Origin: Symsagittifera roscoffensis
Taxonomy: Eukaryota; Xenacoelomorpha; Acoela; Convolutidae
Assembly: GCF_963678635.1 (NCBI RefSeq)
Contig: NC_087065.1
Location: 24,697,254-24,757,253 of the forward strand
DNA length: 60,000 nt
Direction of reading: 5' to 3'
The notes under the pieces were generated by a model that was not told the DNA's origin, made no database searches, and saw only the letters and a program-made list of their open reading frames with translations. The stretch's first letter is position 1. Each line of letters begins with the position of its first letter. The position numbers and the translations under genes are program-made. This document shows, piece by piece, positions 51,679-60,000 of the stretch.

Positions 51679-52557
51679 TGTGCCATTCTGCCAGATGACA
51701 CAGCACAACCTTCCGGCGACATAAAAAAGAGTGACTAAAGGCCTTATGAACAAAAAAGTGTTGCGACGGAGGGTCAGAATGTTCTAGAATTTTTATTTTT
51801 AAAATTTCGATTGGAAGAAGAACATTTCTGAGAAATAGAAAAAAGACGGCCATTTTGAATAAAAAAGACGAAAATCAGAACCACGATAGAGATTGTGAGG
51901 AACAGTCGTGCAAGAAAATTACGGAGCCTCTTATCGTGGCAAAAACACACGATAAGGACCTTAGCGACCGATATTTGTGGAGACGGAGGCTTCAGTGGGG
52001 GGAAGAGAAATACCACGGAACCCTCCCGGGACACGAAAAATAAGAGATAAGAGTGTTATCTCAAGAAAATCACGGGAGCGGAGGCTTGGTCCCCCAGAGA
52101 CTGTTATATGTGGAGGGACTGTACAAACTAACTATAACAGCTGCTGTAATGTCCTAGATCTTAATTAACACCGTTATTATTTAATATTTCAGAGCATGAG
52201 TAGATAGAAAAAAGGAAAGGGTCAATCCATCTCCAATGGATTTAATATAGAACTGTCACACAAAAACATAATAAAATAGGTTGTTCGAGCCGTGTTTTTA
52301 ATGACAATCACGTAGTCTGAGGATCCGAGACTCAGCTATGTGGTTGTGTTCGCATGTAAACGAAAGCTGATCAAAAGTCGTTTGACTGATGGCCTAAAAA
52401 TGGTAACTTTTTACTTTGCCCTAGACAGACCAGAAAATCAACTGGCAAGGTCGAGACGGTGAAAAACGAGTAGAATTAAGGTAACTGACGCCTGCCAGTC
52501 GTTAATAGGTACTTTTTCTACGCTCCGTCGCTGTGTGATATTTGGGCGAATGTTACA
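51679..52557 (+). repeat. 3' LTR of element 1
   Basis: 879 bp, running TGTGCC to GTTACA and nearly identical to the 5' LTR (see there). It is followed directly by CTCATGG, which is element 2 LTR sequence. Confidence 0.95.
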
Positions 52558-53260
52558 CTCATGGCTGGGTCTCAGTATCCCCAGACCACGAGGTCACTCC
52601 TAAAAACAGGGCTACTACTCATTATATTACTATTGTTTTTGTTCAGTAGATAAAAATCATCATCTCCATCGAAGATGGATCAACCCTTTCCCCCAACTCC
52701 TAGCTTCTCATCCTTATCAAAATGAATCTAGATGTTAATTAAATTCAAGTCAGGACATGACAGGAAGCTAAAAGTTTATGTAACAGGATAAAAGTTTCAG
52801 TTCCTTTACCCCTCCGGATTGACAAATCCGCTGGATCAAGCTTGTTAATCCTGATTTCTTCTTAATCCGGAAGGCCGTCATTCACCCTTCACCGTTGTTC
52901 GCAACGGCCTTGCAACTATTGTAGCGGCACAATAGTTGCAACTCGGAGTGTTCTCTGTTACTCTGTAACTCGTTGTCGTTTTCCAATCTCGATTTCGTAA
53001 ATGTTGTTAGCGCAGCTAATGTTGTTCTGTTTTTCTTTCTTGTTTTAGCCAAAATGGCCGTTTCTGACTTTTCTCAGAAATATGACGTCATAATTCGAAT
53101 TTTTGAAATTTTAAAATACCAGAATATTCCAGTCCTCACCGTTTGGCCAATCGTTCCAATAACGTTCTTAATTCTTAATAATCACCAATCCGGAAGGCTC
53201 GCTGCTAAAAATTTGAATTCTGCAGAGATTGCTTTTTTCACATTCTGGTCGAATGTCACA
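52558..53260 (-). repeat. Element 2: 5'-terminal part of its split 3' LTR
   Basis: On the minus strand it begins TGTGACATTCGACC at 53,260, directly after 'ctgtccggggagta'. It stops at 52,558, where element 1 interrupts it inside the block matching 'ctcagctatg' of the element 1 LTR. It contains a perfect 11-bp hairpin (gcaactattgt/acaatagttgc, 52,911-52,940). The 141-aa plus-strand frame at 52,973-53,398 is antisense to this LTR and is not a gene. Confidence 0.85.
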
Positions 53261-54179
53261 TACTCCCCGGACAGTCCGGTCAATGTCCTCATTGAATCAC
53301 GCAATGTTCGTAAAATGGTTACAGTGTCATCGAACAGAATTTACAAAATGCACGAAATTACTCTTATCCACGTCACATCGACCCACTGCAGAACATAAAT
53401 GGCATCATACTACATCACTATAGCCTTCAAATTCTCTCCTTAATCTGCACATTGAGGATATGACTTAAGATAAAACATATTTTCTGACTTCCAATGTCAA
53501 TGTCCCGATTAAAACTTTTTCTCTTAGATTTAAAAGGTGTTGGCTTGCAGGACAGTCCTGCCAACCAACAAGCTAAAATTATCCTACTACGCTTTTCCCT
53601 TCGAAAATCTTGCTTGTTATTGTCCTGAATACTAAAACTAAGAAACTCTGTGGTTAGAAAGAACAATGAAACAATCTCCCTCTTCGAGAGATTACTCAAG
53701 CCTTCCATGTCACCACAAAGTGATCAGTTCTCCTAGCTGATTAAAAACAGTCATGCAGGCTGGAATATTTAAATATATTCCTTCACTCAAGCCTTCCTAA
53801 ATAAATAGTAAGTGAGTGTCTCTAAAGCCACTTCAACTAAAATCAAAATGCAAATCTATAAATGCAACAATTTCAAAACTCAACTTAATGTTTCAGTTTT
53901 CAATTACAACTTGGTTGCTTGGTTTCTCACTTGAGTTTTTCACACACAAAACAATTCTGAGTTTTAACTTTTCTTCATCACTCCTTTGTTTTCTTCTTTT
54001 TTCGTCGTTTAGAAGTTCTAAAACTTCTAAATTCTTCTAATTTCATCTCTTTTTTCATCTTGTCTTTCGGTCATCCGTCAATGTTCCATTTCTTCCTCCT
54101 GTGATACTGACTCTGCACTTTCAGTTTCCGTATCTTATAACACGTCGTTAGCTATCCTGACGCTGCTGGAAGCCGTCCT
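53261..54179 (-). other. Element 2 3' UTR
   Basis: ~920 bp between the ORF3 stop and the 3' LTR. It is AT-richer than the ORF, with no open frame of interest. The first bases next to the LTR are the conserved purine run. Confidence 0.6.
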
Positions 54180-55955
54180 CTAACACTTCTGCTCTTCCAC
54201 CCTCTGTTTACAACAAGGTAGGGGATCCACGTTAGATTCTCTGTTCCTGCAGAAGCTGTTGTGGAGACACAACGTCACGTTTCTCTCCAAATCTTCTTTC
54301 AGCATCTCTGCCTTCTCCTTTCCACTACGTTCACTCGTCCTGTAAATTCTTTTCACAGCGGTGGTCACTGCATTCCGATGAGTCACGAGAGCTCGCTTGA
54401 AAGCTCCCGCTCCAATGTCCAGCTGATATTCACTGTACAGCCTGCCGTGCTTCGACATATGCTTCTTCGCATACTCGTACAACCATGCAGTCATGTTAGC
54501 TCTGAACCATGGCATCAATCGTTTTCTTGCCCATATCTTCTTCACTTCCATCGGAATGTTTAGAACTTTGCACATTGTCTCAAAAAGATCTAAATCTTTT
54601 AGACAATCTAATTTCCGCAACTGTTCTCTCGTCGGTGCCTCCTGTCTATTATTTTCTCTCACATGAGCTTCCAGCCATCGTATCGCCATCATAACTCCCA
54701 CTATCACTATTGTTACGGGCTGTGATGAATCTGGTAAACCCATGGAGAGCAGCTCTCCAGAGTCCCAGATCAACATCAGATTGCTACGCTTGGGATACCA
54801 CCAGGTCTGCAGCAAGCAGTGGCAAGGAAACTCGTCATGCGTCAACATGATGCTCCTCCAATTACGTTTTCCCGAAGCTTCCAGCAATGGTTCCACTTCC
54901 ATCATCACTCGGTGGACTTCTTCATTCTCATCTACTGCATTGTAATCTGTGACAGTTGATCCTCTCTGTTTCTGTCTCTCCAAATCACTGAAGTTCCCAC
55001 TCACATATCCCATGAACTTCTTTCCTAGTATTGACTCCAATTCTTCTTTGGTTCTCTCTGGAACTGCTGAGAACATCTTACATAGTAACTCGTAAGACTT
55101 TTCAGACATTCTCGCCAATATCACACACTTCGGCACTGAGAAGGCTTGATCCACGATCGTTCTTGTACTCTTCACGTCCACAGCCACGAAATGTACAGGG
55201 TATCTGCTCTTGCACATTGGAGCCAACGTTGAACCCACCAAATATCGTGCTCCTGATGGTCTACAATAAGTCTCACTGTGTCTGATTTTCATTTCTGTCT
55301 CGATTGCTTCCCTCCATTTCCCTATGTATTTCTGTTCAGTCTGCAGAACTCCTGGGAATACTTCTACACTGATGGCTGTGACCACCTCATGTTTCTGTTC
55401 CAGATTCAATAGTGACTCTAAAGAACCAAACATGCTGTAGAATCCTAGTGCAATCACTAGATTCACATCGGTTCCTCCATGGCAATCTGCTATCAGTTCC
55501 GTTTCTGTTCTAGCTTTCATCACTACATTTCCAAACAATACCGTCAATTGCTTGTGTTGTTTCTCCAGGGTCTTCACACAGTCCAAACCTCCACAAACGT
55601 GACCCTCCAGTCCACAGACTTCCGCCAGACAGCTACCAGGTTTGACCCAGTCTTCTGGTCCCCAGCCAGGCAACTCCACTTTATCTTCTCCGTTGCTCTT
55701 AGAGGCTGTTATCATCACATTATTTATGATGTTGAGGTCACGCAGGTTACAGTCTGCATTCAGTTCCCTCTGTACGTCTTGTGTCGCCCGTAATATTGAG
55801 TCAGCGTTGGGACTAGGACACCATGATGGCCTCATCAATTCCCACACTGTCATCAAGCTCGTTCTCAGTAATTCATCTGAGAATCCCAACCCAAACTCCA
55901 CTCTTTTGTCGGATTTTGGTACTGAAGGTGCAGTCACCTCTTCTTCCAAGACCAT
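54180..55955 (-). CDS. Element 2 ORF3, C-terminal piece
   Basis: 591 codons, homologous to the end of element 1's central piece plus all of its C-terminal piece (SWCPSPNADS..., GHVCGGLDC, CHGGTDVNL, PCHCLLQTWWYPKR, LMPWFRA, CLHNSFCRNRE). Here the region around element 1's TAG is open (GAG codon). The piece starts where a one-base loss (about 55,955-55,965, at 'ttgggatggtc') breaks the frame from the upstream piece. The start codon is therefore not a true one. Unknown function, no membrane segment, many conserved Cys and Trp. Confidence 0.75.
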   Translation of the reverse strand: MVLEEEVTAPSVPKSDKRVEFGLGFSDELLRTSLMTVWELMRPSWCPSPNADSILRATQDVQRELNADCNLRDLNIINNVMITASKSNGEDKVELPGWGPEDWVKPGSCLAEVCGLEGHVCGGLDCVKTLEKQHKQLTVLFGNVVMKARTETELIADCHGGTDVNLVIALGFYSMFGSLESLLNLEQKHEVVTAISVEVFPGVLQTEQKYIGKWREAIETEMKIRHSETYCRPSGARYLVGSTLAPMCKSRYPVHFVAVDVKSTRTIVDQAFSVPKCVILARMSEKSYELLCKMFSAVPERTKEELESILGKKFMGYVSGNFSDLERQKQRGSTVTDYNAVDENEEVHRVMMEVEPLLEASGKRNWRSIMLTHDEFPCHCLLQTWWYPKRSNLMLIWDSGELLSMGLPDSSQPVTIVIVGVMMAIRWLEAHVRENNRQEAPTREQLRKLDCLKDLDLFETMCKVLNIPMEVKKIWARKRLMPWFRANMTAWLYEYAKKHMSKHGRLYSEYQLDIGAGAFKRALVTHRNAVTTAVKRIYRTSERSGKEKAEMLKEDLERNVTLCLHNSFCRNRESNVDPLPCCKQRVEEQKC

Positions 55956-58900
55956 CCCAATTTGGCCTGTGGATTGTTAACGCTCTTAATCGTTACAATT
56001 CTGGACGGCCAGAATCTTAGCAACACCGCCTGCTCATAATCGAAGAAGCAATCGCGTATGTCTTCACTCAGGAAAGGATTGTACGCGATCCCTATAATCC
56101 CGGATACGTAGCCATACGATTTCTTCTTGATCGGTCCACAGTATTCACTGGATTTCGGCAATGCTCCCATAGATTCTTTACTGAGTCTCAGCTCCTTGTT
56201 TGAGAATCTCCTGATTTCGTCTATCTTTTTCATGGGTTCCAACTCCTCAGGTTCTTTCATGTTCACCCTCATCGGTTTACTTTGCTGCATATCCAGCAGT
56301 GCTAGCAAGAATAAGGCTTTCGTTCGCTCATCGCCTTCCCTCAACATTTTAACACAAGTGTTTAATGCAGGTACTGAAATCTGCTCTATCAGGAATCGAA
56401 TGAAACAGAAAGCGTTTCTCCGCTTCGCACACGCTACTGCTGCTCCCTCCTGGACTATCAGATCCCTCAGGTTCGTCATAAGGAAAAGCTTTTCCTCTTT
56501 TGATCTCTTCCTTTCTTCTGAGTCATATTCTTCGCGAGTCAGTCCCATCATGCACCAGGCGAACCTGAGTTGCAACTCTGTTCTTACGTTAGGTACTGCC
56601 ACGAGAGCATGTATTCTTGGCATAGTCCTCATTTCTTCTTCGAAATACCTCAACACTACTGCTTTCCATGGAAGGCTCACTAACTGCTCGATCGTTTCCG
56701 CCTGAATGTCAGACGACGCCAAAGTCCCGTACGCCTTCTGCTTGAGGGTGGTGCCTTGCAACATCGTTTCCAGATAACCCTCCATGGCTTTTTCGTCTTC
56801 CAGGGCCATTACATACCCTCTAGCCGAGCTTCGGTATTCCAACATCTCCATGTATCCACGGGTGGGTTCATCTATCGACACAGTCTCCGACACTGTCAGT
56901 CGGTTGTATTCCACTGGTGTTAGTTGTCCTGCGACACTTCCCTTTCCATGATTCATGGGAGATGGCTTGAAGTCTTTCATTTTGCTCTCTCCACATTGGC
57001 TGAGTATTTCCATTTCTAAGGTTGCTCCAGTCAGAGTGCGGTCACTCCTTTTGGATTTATAACCGGTTGACTTTATCCCCGCCATGAGAATGGGTGGCAC
57101 CATCGCTATATCAGTTAATATTCTATCTGTGCCAGACAATTGATAATCACCTTGCCCCAAATCCATGACCTCCTCAACTCGTTTCCTTTTCGCTGAGTTA
57201 CCAGCTTTCATCGATATTTCTGAATCCACCTTCGTCTTTCCAACTCTCCTCGGCATCACTCTGCTGCCTAACTTCATTTTCATCGCATTGATTTTATCAA
57301 TCACCATTTTTGATCGCATCGTCCCTCTCCTGGTTCTTGACAGATACACCACCTCTCCTTCATCGTCCTGCGGTGTCATCTTAATAGGAGAATTCGCTTC
57401 ACTCTCATCAGTGGCTGAGTCGATCAACAACTCACTCAGTCTCCCTTCACACTCATCAAGCTTGTCCAGTACTTCTCTCATCAAGGGTTGGTTGAGACCC
57501 GTTTTCAGAATAGACTGGGTCCCATAGCTTTGAACCACGGTCCATACTTCTTCCATAAACGCCACTCTATCCAGTTTGCATCCCGTCCTACTCTCGTGGT
57601 CTCGGTGATGAACTTCCCATTCTTCTTCGGGCAGCGTTCCCAAGAAATGTACTCTGGCTGAAGCCTCTATTCTTCTCCTCCGAGGTGATTCCATGAGGAT
57701 TCTCTGGTCATTATTTCTTGAATTGCCAGGAGAGCTGCTCTCCGGCAAATTCCGTTTCATTTCCATAAAGGCTGACGGAGGCTCCAGTGTCGAGATGCCT
57801 TCATCCGCTGGCTCAGTCGTTTCCAACGTGTCTGCATTATTCTCAAGATCACTGAAGATATTGAAATCCAGGCTGGATGTTCCTCCTGTCGATGCCCTGT
57901 CGTCTTCCCCACCAGCTTGATCTTGTTGCATGGGTTCTTCGGTTTGACGGCTTCCACTCTGTCCGTCATTTCCTTCAGATTTATCTTTGTTCGGGCTCGA
58001 TGGTCCTTGTTCGTCATTGTCGGCTTCTTCCTGGAATCTCGGTATGAGCAATGTACCAGCCGATTCATCTTCCTCTTCTCCATGGACCACTTTGATTTCT
58101 TCGCAGCCGAAGGGTGCTAGGAAAGTTCTCGTCTGCAATATTCCTCCCACTTTCATCTCCTTTTTCACACTCGTCAGGATTAATGAGGCTTCAGGCAATT
58201 CGGTCCTGCCTCTCATCCTCATCGGAGCTAAGCCTAATTCCTTCCATTCCTCATCAAATCTTCCAGGCTTGGGAGTCGCGGCGTTGCTTATTCGCCTTCT
58301 CGTCGCTTGATCCGTGTATGCAAATCGTGTGTACTGTAACACGGCGGCATTTCTCCCTACAAAGTATGGATCCATCGTTCCCACGAAAATCCTTACTCTC
58401 CTTTCATTGGCTTCGAATGCTCCCAATCTAGGAGTCTGTACCACGGAGACTGCTCCGAGCAACATCCTTCTTATCAGAGGGAATTCAGGGATTGCCTCCG
58501 GCAGCTTCTTGTAATCGCCCCAGTCCTTCGTCTCTTCTCTCACTTTGTGATATGCTGCAGTGAGACGAGGCACTCTGGTTATCTCACCATTCGTTTTATC
58601 ATAGGGTCTCAGGTTCCAAAGCTTTGGAAACATCTCGATGTGTCCTCTTTCTACTTCTCCCATGCGGTCACGGAAGTGATCGTCAAAATTGATGACTGTC
58701 ATCTCTGGCTCCGATATTTTCGCAAATAACAGATCTTCACTCATAAGCTCCTGCAATGTGTGCTGCTCACACCAGTTCAGTGTACTACCGTCCACTGCCG
58801 ATATGAGGTTCAGGTGCAGCACCGACCTCCTATATGCTTCCACCTTAACGTCAGGGAACGCAAACGTGACTGCTGGGCCATAGATCACTGTCACGAACTC

Positions 58901-59974
58901 CGTGACTCCTCTGATCAACGCCAAGGGATCGGTTCTCAGAGCCAAGCTCAGATCAGTTAACAGTGGCATGCCTCCAACATGTCGTCTAACATCTTCCTCT
59001 CTTTCAATCGTCTCGTCTTCTCCCGTTCCAAAGCGATTTTGTTGTAAGAGATACTGGATAAGAGTGTGTCTCAGGTCTCTTATCTTGTTCCACGAGTCCG
59101 TGGATTTCTTCATATCCAAGTTCCTCACTCTCTCTTTCATCTGCTCTGGACAACGTGCCAGTTCCATTAGTCCTCCCAAGTTTCCGTGGGTAATTGCAAT
59201 CAATGTCAGAAGTCCGTCTAGCCGCAGGTTCTGCATTCCATCGGTGATCAGCATCGCCGGTCCTTTCACGAAACTCTCCGCTCCGAATGTCACGAACAAG
59301 GCTATTAATTCCACTATCGATACTCTCACTACTGCCTGGAGGAATTCCTTTATCAAATAGTGCGAGACTTTCGGGTAAACATTTGCCAAGAAGGACGCGG
59401 CCCATCGGGCTCCCAACCCTTCTAGCATGCTGTCTATCCTTTCAAAGCCCTCCTGTCCTTTCATTTCCTGGGTCCAGAAGGTTTCCAGAGTAATCTGACG
59501 CATTCTGTTTACAAACTCAGCAGTCTTTTCTCCGGCATTTTCCGCCAGGTTCACCTCCTTCAACAAGTAGGCATGCATCTTCGTGATCATCACGGGGCCT
59601 TGCTCAAAAGCATCTGCACCCAATGCCGCTACTCTAGGGTTCAGGTGTAGCCACTGGTTGACTTCCGGCTTGGTTCTCAGAACCATCGCCTCCAGATGAG
59701 CTCTCGTCTCCAGTGAATTTTTCCTTCTTGTGTCTTCACCTGCCACTTCCATTGCTCGGAACCATAAGTCGTTGGACATTGCCGTGATCACTCGATGGTC
59801 GTCGTCTATTCCCGGTTTCAGTTTGAGTTGTCGACTGAAATTGGACAGTTCCAACCCCAGCACTTCGTCCAACACTAACATGTGTAGCGCGTGGTCCTTG
59901 AATCCTCTCATCGCGTTTGAGATATCTGACCATACTGCATGCAGTTCAGACTTAAGTGGCCTCAGATTCTCCAT
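55934..59974 (-). CDS. Element 2 ORF3, N-terminal and central piece (frame open to window edge)
   Basis: 1,346 codons from an ATG at 59,974, but no stop separates that ATG from the right edge, so the protein may start further out. Residues ~1-590 form a helix-rich globular region of unknown family, with notable YFVGRNAAVLQYTRFAYTD near 560. Residues ~650-790 are acidic, Ser/Gln-rich and disordered, then a basic patch (SPRRRRIE). From ~800 (FMEEVWTVVQSYGTQS) it matches element 1 ORF3. It ends in a frame break at ~55,960, with the C-terminal piece continuing in the next frame. The full protein would exceed 1,900 residues. No signal peptide or transmembrane helix is seen. A capsid- or nucleoprotein-like role for the N-terminal region is only a guess. 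Confidence 0.75.
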   Translation of the reverse strand: MENLRPLKSELHAVWSDISNAMRGFKDHALHMLVLDEVLGLELSNFSRQLKLKPGIDDDHRVITAMSNDLWFRAMEVAGEDTRRKNSLETRAHLEAMVLRTKPEVNQWLHLNPRVAALGADAFEQGPVMITKMHAYLLKEVNLAENAGEKTAEFVNRMRQITLETFWTQEMKGQEGFERIDSMLEGLGARWAASFLANVYPKVSHYLIKEFLQAVVRVSIVELIALFVTFGAESFVKGPAMLITDGMQNLRLDGLLTLIAITHGNLGGLMELARCPEQMKERVRNLDMKKSTDSWNKIRDLRHTLIQYLLQQNRFGTGEDETIEREEDVRRHVGGMPLLTDLSLALRTDPLALIRGVTEFVTVIYGPAVTFAFPDVKVEAYRRSVLHLNLISAVDGSTLNWCEQHTLQELMSEDLLFAKISEPEMTVINFDDHFRDRMGEVERGHIEMFPKLWNLRPYDKTNGEITRVPRLTAAYHKVREETKDWGDYKKLPEAIPEFPLIRRMLLGAVSVVQTPRLGAFEANERRVRIFVGTMDPYFVGRNAAVLQYTRFAYTDQATRRRISNAATPKPGRFDEEWKELGLAPMRMRGRTELPEASLILTSVKKEMKVGGILQTRTFLAPFGCEEIKVVHGEEEDESAGTLLIPRFQEEADNDEQGPSSPNKDKSEGNDGQSGSRQTEEPMQQDQAGGEDDRASTGGTSSLDFNIFSDLENNADTLETTEPADEGISTLEPPSAFMEMKRNLPESSSPGNSRNNDQRILMESPRRRRIEASARVHFLGTLPEEEWEVHHRDHESRTGCKLDRVAFMEEVWTVVQSYGTQSILKTGLNQPLMREVLDKLDECEGRLSELLIDSATDESEANSPIKMTPQDDEGEVVYLSRTRRGTMRSKMVIDKINAMKMKLGSRVMPRRVGKTKVDSEISMKAGNSAKRKRVEEVMDLGQGDYQLSGTDRILTDIAMVPPILMAGIKSTGYKSKRSDRTLTGATLEMEILSQCGESKMKDFKPSPMNHGKGSVAGQLTPVEYNRLTVSETVSIDEPTRGYMEMLEYRSSARGYVMALEDEKAMEGYLETMLQGTTLKQKAYGTLASSDIQAETIEQLVSLPWKAVVLRYFEEEMRTMPRIHALVAVPNVRTELQLRFAWCMMGLTREEYDSEERKRSKEEKLFLMTNLRDLIVQEGAAVACAKRRNAFCFIRFLIEQISVPALNTCVKMLREGDERTKALFLLALLDMQQSKPMRVNMKEPEELEPMKKIDEIRRFSNKELRLSKESMGALPKSSEYCGPIKKKSYGYVSGIIGIAYNPFLSEDIRDCFFDYEQAVLLRFWPSRIVTIKSVNNPQAKLGWSWKKR

Positions 59975-60000
59975 TTCTATCAGGCGATTCGGAGCTGATA

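Larger units (their letters stand above)
33420..52557 (+). mobile_element. Element 1: complete ~19.1-kb Ty3/Gypsy-type LTR retrotransposon
   Basis: It is bounded by direct LTRs (33,420-34,297 and 51,679-52,557) that start TG and end CA. Between them lie a primer-binding site, a long leader, gag, protease, Pol in the order RT-RNase H-integrase, and a large extra ORF. The domain order marks it as Ty3/Gypsy-like, while 19 kb is far beyond the usual 5-10 kb. It is inserted in the 3' LTR of a related element on the other strand. The flanks share only CTC next to the LTRs, shorter than the usual 4-6-bp duplication. Several frame breaks suggest this copy is not fully functional, unless recoding or sequencing error explains them. 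Confidence 0.95.
52558..60000 (-). mobile_element. Element 2: older related giant LTR retrotransposon, 3' half
   Basis: It runs on the minus strand with its 3' LTR to the left (53,260-52,558 plus 33,419-33,114), then a 3' UTR and ORF3. Gag, pol and the 5' LTR would lie beyond the right edge. The LTR is clearly related to, but strongly diverged from, that of element 1. Shared blocks include 'acggccattttg', 'aaagggt..atccatc' and 'gtttttaggagtgacctcg'-like segments. It was already in place when element 1 inserted. Confidence 0.85.

Noticed and set aside
52558-53260. Solo LTR of element 1's family
   Set aside because: The conserved purine run and a 3' UTR plus ORF3 continue directly to the right on the same strand, and the LTR end is found across element 1, so it is the 3' LTR of a longer element.
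52973-53398. 141-aa plus-strand frame as a gene
   Set aside because: It is antisense to the 3' LTR of element 2 and spans the LTR boundary; no splice or domain evidence.

Overview
The window is metazoan nuclear DNA, probably from an invertebrate of unknown phylum. Positions 1 to about 33,113 are very AT-rich. They hold a ceramide synthase gene, spliced exons with GT-AG borders, hAT-type and BEL/Pao transposon remnants, and several families of diverged dispersed repeats. Nothing resembles bacterial gene organisation. From 33,114 to the right edge the sequence is made of two related giant LTR retrotransposons, one nested in the other. Their coding parts are clearly richer in G+C than the host DNA.

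Host part. Four minus-strand exons (17963-17726, 13196-12900, 11769-11616, 3184-2874) have splice sites and phases that fit each other (2-0, 0-0, 0-1, 1-0). They look like consecutive internal exons of one gene encoding a hydrophilic, low-complexity protein of unknown function. The introns contain repeat families A (internally periodic) and B, tRNA-derived repeats, a short 'gcgaag-N-cttcgc' hairpin element, and a 95-bp inverted repeat. A BEL/Pao integrase relic is partly duplicated in tandem (19.6-21.9 kb). A hAT MITE with a perfect 8-bp target duplication lies at 25,255-25,606. A short ceramide synthase gene (31,693-32,544, plus strand) has an uninterrupted reading frame just after a splice acceptor.

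Element 1 (33,420-52,557, plus strand, 19.1 kb) is a Ty3/Gypsy-type element. Its 878/879-bp LTRs differ by only about four substitutions and one indel, so it is young. In order it has the 5' LTR, a tRNA-Asn-like primer site, a 3.1-kb structured non-coding leader, gag (broken by one TGA and one frame change), two CCHC knuckles, a retropepsin, and a 1.9-kb-residue Pol. Pol runs RT, RNase H, an unusual ~500-aa insertion, integrase with a GPY/F module, and a C-terminal macrodomain-like module. A very large third reading frame (ORF3, about 1,300 aa here, in three pieces) follows in the position of env but does not look like an envelope protein.

Element 2 (minus strand, 52,558 to beyond 60,000) is an older, diverged relative. 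Its 3' LTR is split by element 1 (pieces 33,114-33,419 and 52,558-53,260). Its ORF3 is homologous to that of element 1 over about 1,100 residues but has a different, much longer N-terminal module. Conservation of ORF3 between two diverged elements makes it the best candidate here for an undescribed system, together with the Pol-fused macrodomain and the leader RNA structures that show paired, compensating changes.
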